NCBI GenBank assembly: GCA_017406005.1
Contig: JAFQZI010000053.1
Coordinates: 29,877 to 93,876 of the forward strand
Length of the DNA stretch: 64,000 nucleotides
DNA from: Oscillospiraceae bacterium
GTDB lineage: Bacteria > Bacillota > Clostridia > Oscillospirales > Oscillospiraceae
Direction of reading: 5' to 3'
In this document: positions 42,016 to 52,579 of the stretch, piece by piece
How the letters are laid out: every line of letters begins with the position of its first letter
Numbering within the stretch: the first letter of the stretch is position 1
The notes under the pieces: model-generated
What the model was told of the DNA's origin: nothing
Seen by the model: only the letters and a program-made list of their open reading frames with translations
Database searches by the model: none
Made by a program: the position numbers and the translations under genes

Positions 42016-44787
42016 ATGGGATTCTTAGATAAAATCTTTGGAAGTTATACAGACCGGGAACTGAAAAAACTGCATCCGATTGCCAAGTCCGTTATGGCGT
42101 TGGAAGATGAATATGCTGCTCTGACGGATGAGCAGCTCCGCGCGAAGACGGGAGAATTTAAAGAACGTCTGTCAGCGGGAGAAACGCTGGATGACCTTCT
42201 TCCCGAGGCTTTCGCCACAGCCCGTGAAGCAGCCTGGCGTGTGCTGGGTATGAAACCCTTTTATGTGCAGGTAATCGGCGGCATCGTCCTTCATCAGGGG
42301 CGGATCGCCGAAATGAAGACTGGTGAGGGAAAAACACTTGTTGCTGTTCTGCCGGCTTATCTCAATGCACTCGCCGGTGAGGGTGTGCATATTGTTACGG
42401 TGAACGATTACCTGGCCAGGCGTGACAGCGAATGGATGGGAAAAGTGCATCGTTTCCTCGGCGTTTCTGTTGGCCTGATCGTGCATGATCTTGACAATGC
42501 ACAGAGGCAGGAAGCCTATGCCTGTGATATCACCTATGGTACGAACAACGAGATGGGGTTTGACTACCTGCGTGATAACATGGCACTCTATAAAGAGAGC
42601 ATGGTACAGCGCGGCCACAGCTTTGCCATCGTTGACGAGGTAGACTCGATTCTGATTGATGAAGCAAGGACCCCTCTGATTATTTCCGGTCAGGGAGACG
42701 AGAGCACCGATCTTTACCGCCAGGCGGATGTGTTTGTCTGCGGGTTGAAGAAAGTTGTCTATGCATCGGTGGATGAAAAGGAAGAAGAACAGGAAGATCT
42801 GGATGCCGATTACGTTGTAGATGAGAAAGCGAAGACTGCAACACTGACGGCACGCGGCATCGCCAAAGCGGAAAAAGCTTTTGCACTGGAAAACCTTGCC
42901 GATATCGAAAATGCTACGCTCAGCCATCATATCAATCAGGCGCTCAAAGCCCACGGCATTATGAAGCGTGACATTGACTATATCGTAAAAGACGGCGAAA
43001 TCATCATTGTGGATGAGTTCACCGGGCGTCTGATGCTCGGCCGCCGTTATTCGGAAGGCCTGCACCAGGCGATTGAAGCCAAAGAGCACGTTGATGTCCA
43101 GAAGGAGAACAAGACGCTTGCCACCATCACCTTCCAGAACTACTTCCGTCTTTATAATAAACTCTCCGGTATGACAGGTACGGCTGCCACAGAAGCCGAA
43201 GAATTCCAGGCAATCTATGGTTTGGATATCATCGAAATCCCGACAAACAAACCGGTCATCCGGATTGATAATCCCGACGTCGTCTATAAAAATGATATCG
43301 GGAAAAACCATGCAATTATTGAACAGATTGTCACCTGCCATGAGAAGGGGCAGCCTGTTCTGGTTGGTACGGTTTCCATTGAAAAAAGTGAATATATCTC
43401 CTCTCTCCTGAAAAAACGGGGTGTTGCACATACGGTGCTAAACGCCAAATATCACGAAAAAGAAGCAGAAATCGTCGCGCAGGCGGGCAGGCTTGGCGCT
43501 GTGACGATTGCAACGAATATGGCCGGGCGCGGAACCGATATTGTTCTCGGCGGTAACCCGGAATTCATGGCAAAAACGGATCTGCGCAAAGCCGGATTTG
43601 CCGATGAAGTGATAGTGGAAGCTACCGGCTTTGCCGAGACGGACGATGAGGATATCGTCAACGCGAGAAAAATGTTTGCTGAGCGGCTGAAAGCCCACAA
43701 ACAGGAGACGGATGCGGAAGCCGAGAAGGTTCGGCAGGCGGGAGGCCTGTTTATCCTCGGCACGGAGCGGCATGAATCAAGGCGAATCGACAACCAGCTC
43801 CGCGGCCGTTCCGGACGTCAGGGAGATCCGGGAGAAAGCCGGTTCTATCTGGCTATGACGGATGACATCATGCGCCTGTTCGGGTCGGAACGGATTATGG
43901 GCATGATGGAGGCCCTTAAGGTGGACGACGATACGCCGCTTGACCACAAAATGCTCTCCAATGCGATCGAACAGGCACAGAAAACGGTAGAATCCCGCAA
44001 CTTCCAGACGAGAAAAACGGTTCTAGAATATGACGATGTCATGAACAAGCAGCGCGGCATTATCTATGGCGAACGCCGGAAGGTGCTGGACGGGGAAGAC
44101 CTCCAGCAGCAGATCATGGGCATGATCCGTGAATTCGTGTCCTCCACCGTGAGGGATGGATTAGGCGGCGTACCGGCAGAGACTCAGCAGCAGCTGGATG
44201 AGGCGCTTGCACCTTTCACCAAACTTTTCCTGCCTGCAGGCGCACTGAAGATTTCTGCGTTCAACGGTTCTGTTGACGCAGAGCAGCTGACGAGCGTGAT
44301 GGAAGATATCGCGGAGAAAGCCTATCAGGCAAGAGAAGCCGCTTTTGGTGTACGTCCAGACGGAATGCCCCTGATGCGGGAGCTGGAACGTGTCATTATG
44401 CTGCGCGTGGTCGATGAATACTGGATGGATCATATCGACGCGATGGATGATCTCAGGCGCGGCATCGGGCTGCGGGGATACGGTTCTGTAAAACCGATTG
44501 ACGCATACAAGCAGGAAGGCTTTGACATGTTCGAAGCGATGGTCGCCGGGATCCGGGAAGAAACGGTGCGACGTCTGTATACTGTGAGGATCCGGGGTGA
44601 GCAGACCGTCCAGCGCAAGGCGGTAGCCAAGAATGTTGCAACCAACGCCGGCGGCGAACCGGAAAAGAAAAAACCGGTGAAGAAGGTGCCGAAACCCGGC
44701 AGAAACGACCCTTGCCCCTGCGGAAAAATGAAAGCAGACGGCAGCAGAAGACTCAAGTATAAAGAGTGCTGCGGCAGAAATGAATAG
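42016..44787 (+). CDS. secA: Preprotein translocase ATPase SecA
   Basis: 923 residues. The motor of the Sec export pathway, driving preproteins through SecYEG. Visible motifs are [20 protein letters not shown] (Walker A), [20 protein letters not shown] (DEAD-type Walker B and linker), [28 protein letters not shown] and [13 protein letters not shown]. The C-terminus has the SEC-C zinc motif [11 protein letters not shown] ... ECCG. ATG 42016 is preferred over an upstream ATG at 41962, which precedes the -10 box. No prfB or other usual neighbour follows. Confidence 0.97.
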   Translation: MGFLDKIFGSYTDRELKKLHPIAKSVMALEDEYAALTDEQLRAKTGEFKERLSAGETLDDLLPEAFATAREAAWRVLGMKPFYVQVIGGIVLHQGRIAEMKTGEGKTLVAVLPAYLNALAGEGVHIVTVNDYLARRDSEWMGKVHRFLGVSVGLIVHDLDNAQRQEAYACDITYGTNNEMGFDYLRDNMALYKESMVQRGHSFAIVDEVDSILIDEARTPLIISGQGDESTDLYRQADVFVCGLKKVVYASVDEKEEEQEDLDADYVVDEKAKTATLTARGIAKAEKAFALENLADIENATLSHHINQALKAHGIMKRDIDYIVKDGEIIIVDEFTGRLMLGRRYSEGLHQAIEAKEHVDVQKENKTLATITFQNYFRLYNKLSGMTGTAATEAEEFQAIYGLDIIEIPTNKPVIRIDNPDVVYKNDIGKNHAIIEQIVTCHEKGQPVLVGTVSIEKSEYISSLLKKRGVAHTVLNAKYHEKEAEIVAQAGRLGAVTIATNMAGRGTDIVLGGNPEFMAKTDLRKAGFADEVIVEATGFAETDDEDIVNARKMFAERLKAHKQETDAEAEKVRQAGGLFILGTERHESRRIDNQLRGRSGRQGDPGESRFYLAMTDDIMRLFGSERIMGMMEALKVDDDTPLDHKMLSNAIEQAQKTVESRNFQTRKTVLEYDDVMNKQRGIIYGERRKVLDGEDLQQQIMGMIREFVSSTVRDGLGGVPAETQQQLDEALAPFTKLFLPAGALKISAFNGSVDAEQLTSVMEDIAEKAYQAREAAFGVRPDGMPLMRELERVIMLRVVDEYWMDHIDAMDDLRRGIGLRGYGSVKPIDAYKQEGFDMFEAMVAGIREETVRRLYTVRIRGEQTVQRKAVAKNVATNAGGEPEKKKPVKKVPKPGRNDPCPCGKMKADGSRRLKYKECCGRNE

Positions 44788-44798
44788 CCTCCTTTTTA

Positions 44799-44870
44799 CC
44801 CTCCCCTCATGGGGAGGGGGACATCGCGACGCGCGGGGAGCGTGCGACGTTTCCAGCTTGCTTGTAAACG
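44799..44870 (+). repeat. Compact run of three hairpins, candidate dispersed repeat
   Basis: CCCTCCCC-tcat-GGGGAGGG (44799-44818), TCGCGACG ... CGTGCGA (44824-44847, one bulge) and CGTTT ... AAACG (44848-44870) follow each other in 72 bases after secA. GC-rich, palindromic and without a T-run, this resembles REP-type intergenic elements more than a terminator. Confidence 0.5.
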
Positions 44871-44902
44871 GTGGGTGAGGTGTTATGACAGGATGATTTT
44901 AC

Positions 44903-45706
44903 ATGTTTGAAACAAAAGAGTCCCGGGAAGGTCTCATTTATCTGACGTCTTCCGTGCTCCCGGCGGAGCATGCCTTTTCTACGAGACTGGGCGGTGTCAG
45001 CACCGGGGATTATGAAAACTTCAACATCGGGGCAAACAGAGGAGACAATCCTGAGGCTGTAAGGGAAAACTACAGAAGATGGTGTGCACTGTTTGCTGCC
45101 GGCCCGGATGACTGCTGTGTCACGAATCAGGTACACGGCAGAGATGTCCGTGTTGTGACGCGGGAAGACAGACACATCTGCATGGGAGGAGTCCCTTACA
45201 AAGCGGATGGTCTCGTCACAACGGAACGGAATCTTCCCATTTTCTGCTTCACGGCAGACTGTGTGCCGGTTCTTCTTTGTGATAAAACCGGGGCAGCAGC
45301 CGGAGCGGTGCACTGCGGCTGGAAAAGCTCTGCGAAGGATATCCTCGGGGAAACCGTTCATGCAATGGAGAGTTTAGGTGCAAAGCCGGAGAATATCTGC
45401 GCTGCGCTCGGTCCCGCAATCGGCAGATGCTGTTTTGAAACGGACGGCGATGTGCCGGAAGCACTGTCGGTTTATCTCGGAGGAGAGACAGAGGGAATCT
45501 GGACGCAAAGAGCAGATGGGAAATACATGGTAGATCTTCGAAAGGCAAACGCGAGGAGACTGCTTCAGCTCGGCGTACGGGAAGAGAACATTGATTGTTC
45601 TGAGGAATGTACGGTCTGCAGCCATGAGAAGTTCTGGTCTGCCAGATATACAAATCGCTTTCAGCTTCCGCGCGGCAGCATGGTTGCCGGAATTGTACTG
45701 AGGTAA
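44903..45706 (+). CDS. pgeF: Peptidoglycan editing factor (laccase-domain, YfiH/DUF152)
   Basis: 267 residues. Conserved blocks FSTRLGGVSTGDYENFNIG, TNQVHGRDV, TADCVPVLLCD, VHCGWKSSAKDIL and GPAIGRCCFE supply the His and Cys zinc ligands of this family. E. coli PgeF removes L-Ser misincorporated into muropeptide precursors; other homologues have been linked to purine nucleoside phosphorolysis. The ATG follows AGGATGA at good spacing. It begins a three-gene run with a binding lipoprotein and cdd. Confidence 0.92.
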   Translation: MFETKESREGLIYLTSSVLPAEHAFSTRLGGVSTGDYENFNIGANRGDNPEAVRENYRRWCALFAAGPDDCCVTNQVHGRDVRVVTREDRHICMGGVPYKADGLVTTERNLPIFCFTADCVPVLLCDKTGAAAGAVHCGWKSSAKDILGETVHAMESLGAKPENICAALGPAIGRCCFETDGDVPEALSVYLGGETEGIWTQRADGKYMVDLRKANARRLLQLGVREENIDCSEECTVCSHEKFWSARYTNRFQLPRGSMVAGIVLR

Positions 45707-45708
45707 AT

Positions 45709-47430
45709 ATGAATTGTTGCACTAAAAAAGCTGTCATATGGATCCTTCTTCTGGCGATGGTGTTTACAGCAGGTTGTACTCTGCCGGGCACGAATCTTTC
45801 AGCCGGGATAATTCCGGAGTCGACAGAAGGAAAAGACCTTACCATGGGCGAGGCGGCGGACAGCGTTTTTTCCCTGAACATCAACAGAAAATACAGCTTT
45901 AATCCGCTCATCGCCACAAACCACTTCAACCAGCTCGTCTGTGCTTTGGTTTATGAAAACGTTGTGGAAGTGGATAATGAATTTAATGTGATCCCCTGCG
46001 TTGCCTCTGATTGGGAATATAATGAAAATGGAACGACATGGATTCTGACCATCGATAATACCCGTACCTTCCATGACGGATCCCCGGTCACGGCGAAAGA
46101 TGTCCGCTATTCCATTGACCGTGCCGTCAGCTCTGACCGTTTTCTCGGCAGGTTCTCCACCTATCAGGGAGCAGCACAGGATGGAGACGACAAACTGTAT
46201 ATCACCCTTGGCGTTGGCGATACACAGTTTATCAAGCTGCTGAATATCCCGGTGATTAAATACGGATCCTATGATGATAAATTCCCTCTGGGCAGCGGGC
46301 CGTATGATTATGTGTTCGAGGAGACCCCCGAAGAGCTGGACGAAGAAGGAAATGTTGTAACCGAAGCAACACAGACCCTGGTGTCTCTGACTGCCTATGA
46401 AGGATACAGAACCTACAAAACCCTTCCGGTGGAAACGGTATATTTGAAAGAATATACACAGGCGGAGGATGTGATCAATGCTTTTGAGGACTCCTACATT
46501 GACGTAGTTATCAATGACCCCTCCAGCTATACAAACCTCGGCTATGCCAGCACCAATGAAATCCATACCTATGCCACGACCAATATGCATTTTGTGGGGT
46601 TCAATCAGGAGACCAGAATAGGGGCAATGAGCGGTTTCCGGTACGCGATGCAGTATGCATTCAACAGGGCATACCTGGAAGAACTGCTCAACGGAAATGC
46701 GGTAGCTTCCGCCATACCGATGTATCCGACGTGCGCGGAATATCCGTCCGATCTGAATTCGGCGCTTGCCTACAACCTGGAACGGTGTAAAGTCATTCTG
46801 GAAAATAACGGTATCCGCGATTACGATGAAGACGGCTTCATGGAACTCATGAACGGGAATGATGAAGATCTGATCGTCAATATCATTCTTTGCAGTGATA
46901 GCTCTGCGAAAGCCGGCGTCGTGAACCGCTTTGCGGATGACATGCTGAAGATCGGCGTGAAAGTCAATGTCCGGGAGCTCACCTGGAAGGACTATTACAA
47001 TGCCCTGACAGACTATGAGGATCTCACCAAGGAACAAAAGGAAGACGAAAATTTTGTAGAAATCGAGTTCGATATGTATTATGCCGAAGTAAAGCTGCGT
47101 AATAACTTTGATATCACTCAGCTTCTTCAGGAGCGATCGGAACGGAATAAAGGGTCCTGCATCAACTATTCCCATTCTCTGGGGAACGGTTTTGAGACCT
47201 ATCTGTACAACTATCTCGCTTCGGGAGACTCCAGCCGCAAGAACAATTACCGCACCTTTGCAGAATATGTGCTGGCTAATGTGGCGCATATGGTCATTAT
47301 CGGCTTTGAGAAGCAGCAGATCATTTCACATCGTCAGGCGATCCGGGGGATTGATGCAAACATGGGCAACCCACTGTATAATTTCCCGAACTGGATAATA
47401 CAATTCAAAGAGGAGGGTAAAAAAGGATGA
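45709..47430 (+). CDS. ABC transporter substrate-binding lipoprotein (SBP family 5)
   Basis: 573 residues. Lipobox FTAGC near residue 22, then the family-5 pattern: NRKYSFNPLIATNHFNQLVC, the core WILTIDNTRTFHDGSPVTAKDVRYSI, and a C-terminal VNVRELTWKDYYN region. It resembles oligopeptide and nickel binders but has no permease or ATPase partner next to it; the opp permeases at 51-61 kb are possible partners. It starts two bases after pgeF and its stop overlaps cdd by four bases, so the three are translationally coupled. Confidence 0.88.
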   Translation: MNCCTKKAVIWILLLAMVFTAGCTLPGTNLSAGIIPESTEGKDLTMGEAADSVFSLNINRKYSFNPLIATNHFNQLVCALVYENVVEVDNEFNVIPCVASDWEYNENGTTWILTIDNTRTFHDGSPVTAKDVRYSIDRAVSSDRFLGRFSTYQGAAQDGDDKLYITLGVGDTQFIKLLNIPVIKYGSYDDKFPLGSGPYDYVFEETPEELDEEGNVVTEATQTLVSLTAYEGYRTYKTLPVETVYLKEYTQAEDVINAFEDSYIDVVINDPSSYTNLGYASTNEIHTYATTNMHFVGFNQETRIGAMSGFRYAMQYAFNRAYLEELLNGNAVASAIPMYPTCAEYPSDLNSALAYNLERCKVILENNGIRDYDEDGFMELMNGNDEDLIVNIILCSDSSAKAGVVNRFADDMLKIGVKVNVRELTWKDYYNALTDYEDLTKEQKEDENFVEIEFDMYYAEVKLRNNFDITQLLQERSERNKGSCINYSHSLGNGFETYLYNYLASGDSSRKNNYRTFAEYVLANVAHMVIIGFEKQQIISHRQAIRGIDANMGNPLYNFPNWIIQFKEEGKKG

Positions 47431-47807
47431 CAGACAGAGAACTGATGTCAGCAGCAAAAGAAGCGTCATTGAACGCTTATATCCCCTATTCCCATTTTGC
47501 GGTGGGAGCAGCGCTTGAATGTGAAGACGGGACGATCTTTACGGGCTGCAATGTCGAGAATGCAGCGCTGGGCAGCACGATCTGTGCAGAACGGACAGCC
47601 TGCTGCAAAGCAGTCAGTGAGGGGCACAGAAAGTTTCGCAGAATAGCCATTTATGCTGACAGCCAGAGCTGGTGCACACCATGCGGAGCGTGCAGGCAGT
47701 TTCTGGCAGAGTTTTCCCCGGACATGGAGGTGCTCTGTGCCAAAGCGGGCGGGAGATATGTGAGCTATAAACTATCCGAACTTCTTCCGCATACATTTGA
47801 TTTCTGA
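47427..47807 (+). CDS. cdd: Cytidine deaminase
   Basis: 126 residues, typical length of the tetrameric type. YSHFAVGAAL, GCNVENAALGSTICAERTA (catalytic Cys and Glu) and PCGACRQFL (second and third zinc cysteines) are all intact. It converts cytidine or deoxycytidine to the uridine form in pyrimidine salvage. ATG overlaps the upstream stop. Confidence 0.95.
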   Translation: MTDRELMSAAKEASLNAYIPYSHFAVGAALECEDGTIFTGCNVENAALGSTICAERTACCKAVSEGHRKFRRIAIYADSQSWCTPCGACRQFLAEFSPDMEVLCAKAGGRYVSYKLSELLPHTFDF

Positions 47808-47814
47808 TGCAAAA

Positions 47815-47850
47815 CCAAAAAATCCTCCGGAACGACCGGAGGATTTTTGG
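47815..47850. terminator. Bidirectional terminator
   Basis: CCAAAAAATCCTCCGG pairs with CCGGAGGATTTTTGG around AACGA, between cdd and the convergent peptidase gene. Confidence 0.88.
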
Positions 47851-47865
47851 TTTTCAGAGTATAAA

Positions 47866-48876
47866 TCAAGTAGTGTAAAGGTCTACAAATTCTTCCAGGC
47901 AGAGATTGTTCTCTTTCATGTATTTCGCAGCCTCGACACCGACATAGCGGAAGTGCCAGGATTCGCTCATAACCTTGGTGATTTCCCGCTTGTCTGCCGG
48001 GAAACGCAGGATAAATCCGTAATCAGCACAATGCTCTGCCAGCCACTGCACGGTGGCAACTTCGGCAATCGCATCGTTCTTGATCTGGTGGTAATAATCC
48101 GTGATATCGCAGCAGAGGCCCGTCTGGTGTTCGCTGCTGCCGGCAGGCATGGTGATGTAATAACCATCGTAGTTTTTCCCGTCAGAGATGCCGTTGTTTT
48201 CACAGACGCGTTTGAAATTTGCTGCCTGATCGGAATAGCTGCGATAGCCCGAAGAGAGATAAACCGGGAGCCCGGCGGCTTTGCAGGCCTGTGTCATGTC
48301 AATTAGGGGCTGGGCAATCCTGGCGTCGACAACCTGTCGGTTGCCGTCATAACCGGTGCGGATATCCGTGTCATCACCGACCATGTTGAGATAAACCAGA
48401 TTTGCAGGGGCATAATCAATGGGATCGCACGGGTGGTCTCCGTTTACAAGCACATATTGCCAGTCATTGATATCAATATTTGGAGGGGCCGGCAGACCGA
48501 GAGCTGCGGCATTGAGCTCAGCCCTGGTTGGAGCGGGAGTAGGTTCAGGTGTGGGCTCCGGGGTCGGCTCGGGAAGGGCAGAAGGAACCGTTTCAGGGAC
48601 AACGGCCGCAGCTGGTGCTGCGGCCGGAAGTGCGATAACCTCTCCTGTTTCATCGGAGACGGAATAGTCATCTTCAATTTCAGCCTCACGGCCATGATTC
48701 CGGAGATAACGGTTCCGGTCGTAGCCGTATACTCTGTAAAGATAGGTGTCTTCACAGTTTTCAAGGTCGCTGCTGTGAACGGCAACCGTGCAGCTGATGT
48801 AAGCAAAGACGACGAATGCAGCGATAAACAGTATTCCGCCGATAATCCTCTTCGCACTGTGTCTCTTTTTCTTCAT
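47866..48876 (-). CDS. D-Ala-D-Ala carboxypeptidase, VanY/M15B family, membrane-anchored
   Basis: 336 residues. An N-terminal helix (about 10-30) anchors the protein. A Pro/Ala linker with PEPTPEPTPEPTPAPT repeats (about 100-118) follows, then the zinc peptidase domain with LSSGYRSYSDQ, SEHQTGLCCDI and ESWHFRYVG, which hold the two His and one Asp zinc ligands and the catalytic Glu. It should trim the terminal D-Ala of peptidoglycan stem peptides. AAGGAGG precedes the ATG. No van resistance genes surround it, so a housekeeping role is more likely than vancomycin resistance. Confidence 0.92.
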   Translation of the reverse strand: MKKKRHSAKRIIGGILFIAAFVVFAYISCTVAVHSSDLENCEDTYLYRVYGYDRNRYLRNHGREAEIEDDYSVSDETGEVIALPAAAPAAAVVPETVPSALPEPTPEPTPEPTPAPTRAELNAAALGLPAPPNIDINDWQYVLVNGDHPCDPIDYAPANLVYLNMVGDDTDIRTGYDGNRQVVDARIAQPLIDMTQACKAAGLPVYLSSGYRSYSDQAANFKRVCENNGISDGKNYDGYYITMPAGSSEHQTGLCCDITDYYHQIKNDAIAEVATVQWLAEHCADYGFILRFPADKREITKVMSESWHFRYVGVEAAKYMKENNLCLEEFVDLYTT

Positions 48877-48934
48877 GGTGTGGTTCCTCCTTCTGATGGA
48901 CAGGGTTCGTCAGGTATATGCGGGAGCGGGGGCT

Positions 48935-49528
48935 TTACAGAGTATCAATAGTGCCGAGTTCGTCGAGGGTAAGCTCGAATGCAGGGACAAAATGCTCCAG
49001 AAAGTATTTGACCTCGGGAAGCGGACTATCTTCCAGTATTTTCCGGGTCTGCTTTTCAGCGGAAAGGAATTCATCATTTCCCGTCCGCCGTTCTTCGATG
49101 CATTTCAGGTAAGCGCTCAGCTTGTCGGCAGCCTTTACGAGATCGTGGTAGCGGTCTTCCGTTTCTCCGCCGACAAAGGGAGCAAAAGAAGAACGGATTT
49201 CACCTGGCAGAGTCTCCAGAAGCCTGCTGCACGCAAGTTTTTCAACCTGTTTATAAGCATCCTTGATCTCGACGCTGTGGTATTTGATCGGAGTGGGCAG
49301 ATCGCCGGTAAGAATTTCGGAACAGTCGTGATAAAGTGCTGCGGCTGCGCACTCCTCCGGATTGCATTCAATACCATATACGTCACGGCGTATGATGCCA
49401 AGTGCATGGGCGATCACAGCTACCATGTGGCTGTGTTCCTGAATATTCTCCGGCAATGCATTGCGCATGAGACTCCAGCGCCCGATGTAACGCATACGGG
49501 AAATGTAGGCAAAAAAATTGTAACTCAT
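48935..49528 (-). CDS. yfbR: HD-domain 5'-deoxynucleotidase, YfbR type
   Basis: 197 residues. IQEHSHMVAVIAHALG supplies the first histidines and YHDCSEILTGDLPTPIKY the His-Asp pair of the HD metal site; VKAADKLSAYLKCIEE supplies the last Asp. The E. coli enzyme hydrolyses dNMPs to nucleosides. ATG 49528 after AAAGGAGCC gives the family length; the frame is open 19 codons further. It is divergent from typA with interleaved promoters. Confidence 0.9.
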   Translation of the reverse strand: MSYNFFAYISRMRYIGRWSLMRNALPENIQEHSHMVAVIAHALGIIRRDVYGIECNPEECAAAALYHDCSEILTGDLPTPIKYHSVEIKDAYKQVEKLACSRLLETLPGEIRSSFAPFVGGETEDRYHDLVKAADKLSAYLKCIEERRTGNDEFLSAEKQTRKILEDSPLPEVKYFLEHFVPAFELTLDELGTIDTL

Positions 49529-49556
49529 TTCAGGCTCCTTTTTTTCGAACATTCCT

Positions 49557-49585
49557 ATTATAATCGTTGCTTTTCGTCTCTTCAA
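49557..49585 (-). promoter_or_regulatory. Promoter of yfbR
   Basis: On the minus strand TTGAAG, 17 bases, TATAAT. It overlaps the typA promoter, so the two divergent genes may compete for polymerase. Confidence 0.7.
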
Positions 49586-49595
49586 GTGTTAAAAT
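49567..49595 (+). promoter_or_regulatory. Promoter of typA
   Basis: TTGCTT, 17 bases, TAAAAT with an upstream TG. Confidence 0.65.
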
Positions 49596-49637
49596 ACGTT
49601 TTCGTTGTGAAATGTTGAAGAAAAGAGAGCTGAATTT

Positions 49638-51458
49638 ATGGATAAGCTTAGAAATGTAGCGATTATTGCCCATGTTGACCACGGAAAAACAACGCTTGTG
49701 GATGAAATGCTGAAGCAATCCGGGGTTTACAGGGAAAATCAGGAAATCATAGACCGTGTAATGGACTCCAACGACCTTGAACGGGAACGCGGGATTACCA
49801 TTATGGCCAAAAATACGGCAGTCTGGTACGGCGATACCAAAATTAATATCGTGGATACCCCGGGCCATGCCGATTTCGGCGGCGAAGTGGAACGTATCCT
49901 TAAAATGGTAAACGGTGTTATTCTCCTGGTTGATGCAGCGGAAGGCCCGATGCCTCAGACCAGATTTGTCCTGAGCCGGGCGCTGGAGCTTGGGCACAGA
50001 GTGATAGTTGTTGTCAATAAAATAGACCGCCCCGACCAGAGAATCCACGATGTAATCGATGAGATCCTTGAACTGTTGATGGACTTGAATGCCACCGATG
50101 AGCAGCTGGATTCCCCGATGCTGTTCTGCTCCGGCAGACAGGGGACAGCCAGCTACTCTCCTGACGTTATCGGTACGGACCTCAAACCTCTGTTTGAAAC
50201 GATTCTGGAATATATTCCTGCACCGGAAATGGACGAGGATGCACCGTTCCAGATGCTGGTCAGCAGCGTGGACTACAATGAATATGTCGGCCGTATAGCC
50301 ATCGGCCGCATTGAACGCGGTGTGATTCGACAGAATCAGGAGATTGAAGTCTGCAACTACCACGACGCGGATGCCGTTCCGATGAAAGCAAAGGCAGTCT
50401 CACTGTACCAGTTCGATGGGCTGAATCGCGTTCCGGTTACGGAAGCCGGAGCAGGAAATATCATTGCGATGTCCGGCATTGGCAATGTGACGATCGGTGA
50501 CACCATCTGTGCGCGTGGCTTTGCAGAACCTCTCCCGTTCGTAAAAATCGGAGCGCCGACCCTGGAAATGACGTTTTCTGTCAATGACAGCCCGTTTGCC
50601 GGCAAAGAAGGCAAGTTTGTTACCTCCCGGCAGATCAGCGATCGGCTGTACCGGGAGACGCTCAAGGATGTTTCCCTGCGGGTAACGGATGTGGAAGGCA
50701 GTACGGACAGCTTTAATGTGGCTGGCCGAGGCGAAATGAGCCTTTCCATCCTGATTGAGACCATGCGCCGTGAGGGTTATGAATTTCAGGTGTCGCCCCC
50801 GCGTGTTCTTTACCGGGAAATTGACGGGAAAAAATGCGAACCGATTGAACGTGTGGTAGTTGATGTTCCGCAGGATTCCATGGGTGCGGTGATGGAAAAA
50901 CTCGGCAGCCGCAAAGGGGAATTTCTGGAAATGACGCCGGTGGGCAGCCGGATGAAGATGGAGTTTCTGATCCCTTCCAGAGGCTTGTTCGGATACCGGA
51001 ACGAGTTTCTGACCGACACAAAGGGAGAAGGAATCATAGCCTCTGTTTTTGAAGATTATCGGCCGTATAAAGGAGATCTGGTCCGTCGGCACACAGGTTC
51101 TCTGATTGCTCATGAGACGGGCGAAGCGGTTGCCTACGGGATCTGGAATGCACAGGATCGAGGCGTGATGTTCATCACACCCGGTACACAGGTGTATGGC
51201 GGGATGATCGTCGGAGAATGCCCCAAGCAGGATGATATTCAGGTCAACGTCTGCCGTACAAAGCATCTTACCAACACACGGGCTTCCGGATCCGATGAAG
51301 CACTGCGGCTGATTCCGCCGAGACAGCTCAGCCTTGAACAGTGCCTGGAATTTCTGGCGGATGACGAACTGCTGGAAGTAACGCCGAAAAACCTTCGTCT
51401 GCGCAAGAGCATTCTCGACCATGCCCAGCGTATGAAAAACGTGATGAAAAACAGATAA
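49638..51458 (+). CDS. typA: Ribosome-associated GTPase TypA/BipA
   Basis: 606 residues. The GTPase domain has [10 protein letters not shown] (P-loop), RGITI (switch I), [14 protein letters not shown] and NKIDRPDQR. The BipA-specific C-terminal part includes [26 protein letters not shown] and [20 protein letters not shown]. The protein binds the 70S ribosome and supports 50S assembly and stress adaptation in known bacteria. It is transcribed alone from a divergent promoter. Confidence 0.96.
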   Translation: MDKLRNVAIIAHVDHGKTTLVDEMLKQSGVYRENQEIIDRVMDSNDLERERGITIMAKNTAVWYGDTKINIVDTPGHADFGGEVERILKMVNGVILLVDAAEGPMPQTRFVLSRALELGHRVIVVVNKIDRPDQRIHDVIDEILELLMDLNATDEQLDSPMLFCSGRQGTASYSPDVIGTDLKPLFETILEYIPAPEMDEDAPFQMLVSSVDYNEYVGRIAIGRIERGVIRQNQEIEVCNYHDADAVPMKAKAVSLYQFDGLNRVPVTEAGAGNIIAMSGIGNVTIGDTICARGFAEPLPFVKIGAPTLEMTFSVNDSPFAGKEGKFVTSRQISDRLYRETLKDVSLRVTDVEGSTDSFNVAGRGEMSLSILIETMRREGYEFQVSPPRVLYREIDGKKCEPIERVVVDVPQDSMGAVMEKLGSRKGEFLEMTPVGSRMKMEFLIPSRGLFGYRNEFLTDTKGEGIIASVFEDYRPYKGDLVRRHTGSLIAHETGEAVAYGIWNAQDRGVMFITPGTQVYGGMIVGECPKQDDIQVNVCRTKHLTNTRASGSDEALRLIPPRQLSLEQCLEFLADDELLEVTPKNLRLRKSILDHAQRMKNVMKNR

Positions 51459-51468
51459 ACAATCCATA

Positions 51469-51499
51469 CAGCCGCTGAGGAGAAAACCCTCAGCGGCTG
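51469..51499 (+). terminator. Hairpin after typA
   Basis: CAGCCGCTGAGG pairs perfectly with CCTCAGCGGCTG; a T-run is lacking but the 12-bp stem is strong. Confidence 0.65.
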
Positions 51500-51550
51500 G
51501 TACAGTATAACAGAAATATTCTGGAATGCAGAAATCAGGGAATAATTTGC

Positions 51551-51579
51551 TTGCTAAAAATATAAAACTATCGTATAAT
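51551..51579 (+). promoter_or_regulatory. Promoter of the first opp operon
   Basis: TTGCTA, 17 bases, TATAAT, about 75 bases upstream of oppB. Confidence 0.75.
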
Positions 51580-51654
51580 TCTTCTTTACTACTGTAAATT
51601 GATAAGAAAACTGTCTGTTGCGGTGGACGAAAACATAAGAAAGGAGTGAAGAAT

Positions 51655-52566
51655 GTGACAAGATATATTATCAAGCGTATTTTGTTGGCGATTCTAACGA
51701 TCTTCGTTATATGCGCAATAACATTTTTCACAATGCATGCCGTTCCCGGCGGCCCGTTTAACAAGGAAAAAGCTTTGAGCGAAGCGACGATTAATGCTCT
51801 AAACGAGAGGTACAATCTGGATAAACCTCTCCCGACGCAGTTTCTGATGTGGATCAAAGGAATGCTGCATGGAGATTTTGGCGTTTCTCTGAAAAACGGA
51901 CGCGAGATTTCGGCAATTATTGGAGAGTCTTTCCCCATTTCCTGTCGGCTTGGGCTAACAGCTGTCATTATAGCATTGGTGCTTGGCACTATATTTGGCA
52001 GTCTGGCGGCTCTGATGAGGAACAAACTCCCTGACAGAATCATTGTGTTTTTCTCAACACTGTTTACAGCTGTTCCGAGTTTTGTTCTGGCAACGCTGCT
52101 CCTGCTTGTTTTTGCTATCAAGCTGGGATGGTTCCCGGTATGGAGTGCAAATACAACAAGCTATACGCTGCCTGTAGTTGCACTCTGTGCCTATCCGATG
52201 GCTTATACAACCCGTCTTGCAAAGACGAGTATGCTCGATGCTCTGAGCCAGGATTATATCCGTACGGCAAAAGCAAAAGGCGTGGCAAAATGGAAAGTTA
52301 TTTTTAAGCACGCACTGCGCAACTCACTGATTCCGGTTATCACGTATGCGGGACCTGAAATTGCCTATATTATTACCGGATCAATGGTAGTAGAAACTAT
52401 TTTTACGGTCGGTGGAATCGGCAGCAAATTTGTTGCGTCTATCAACAATCGCGACTACACCATGATAATGGCAACAACGGTATTTCTTGCAACGCTGATG
52501 GTAATAGCCAATCTGATTTGTGATCTGCTGTATAAAGTCGTAGATCCGCGAATCAAATATGAATGA
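51655..52566 (+). CDS. oppB: Oligopeptide ABC transporter permease OppB (operon 1)
   Basis: 303 residues, six membrane helices. N-terminal RYIIKRILLAILTIF and AVPGGPF are characteristic of OppB/DppB, and the EAA loop reads YIRTAKAKGVAKWKVIFKHA. AAGGAG at 51641-51646 favours GTG 51655; a GTG at 51646 overlaps that site. It forms the channel with OppC and is powered by OppD and OppF. Unusually, the binding protein gene comes last in this operon. Confidence 0.92.
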   Translation: MTRYIIKRILLAILTIFVICAITFFTMHAVPGGPFNKEKALSEATINALNERYNLDKPLPTQFLMWIKGMLHGDFGVSLKNGREISAIIGESFPISCRLGLTAVIIALVLGTIFGSLAALMRNKLPDRIIVFFSTLFTAVPSFVLATLLLLVFAIKLGWFPVWSANTTSYTLPVVALCAYPMAYTTRLAKTSMLDALSQDYIRTAKAKGVAKWKVIFKHALRNSLIPVITYAGPEIAYIITGSMVVETIFTVGGIGSKFVASINNRDYTMIMATTVFLATLMVIANLICDLLYKVVDPRIKYE

Positions 52567-52579
52567 GGGAGGAAGAAAA

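Noticed and set aside
44799-44818. secA rho-independent terminator
   Set aside because: The stem is strong but lacks a following T-run; it is better described as part of a structured repeat.
45799-47289. 496-codon minus-strand frame opposite the binding lipoprotein
   Set aside because: Shadow frame caused by codon bias; the + strand protein has clear family motifs.
47866-48876. Vancomycin resistance gene vanY
   Set aside because: The enzyme family matches, but no vanHAX or dedicated regulators are near; the OmpR-type regulator at 38.9 kb is tied to lipid genes instead.
50400-52121. 573-codon minus-strand frame across typA and oppB
   Set aside because: It is antisense to two well recognised genes and crosses the typA terminator and opp promoter.
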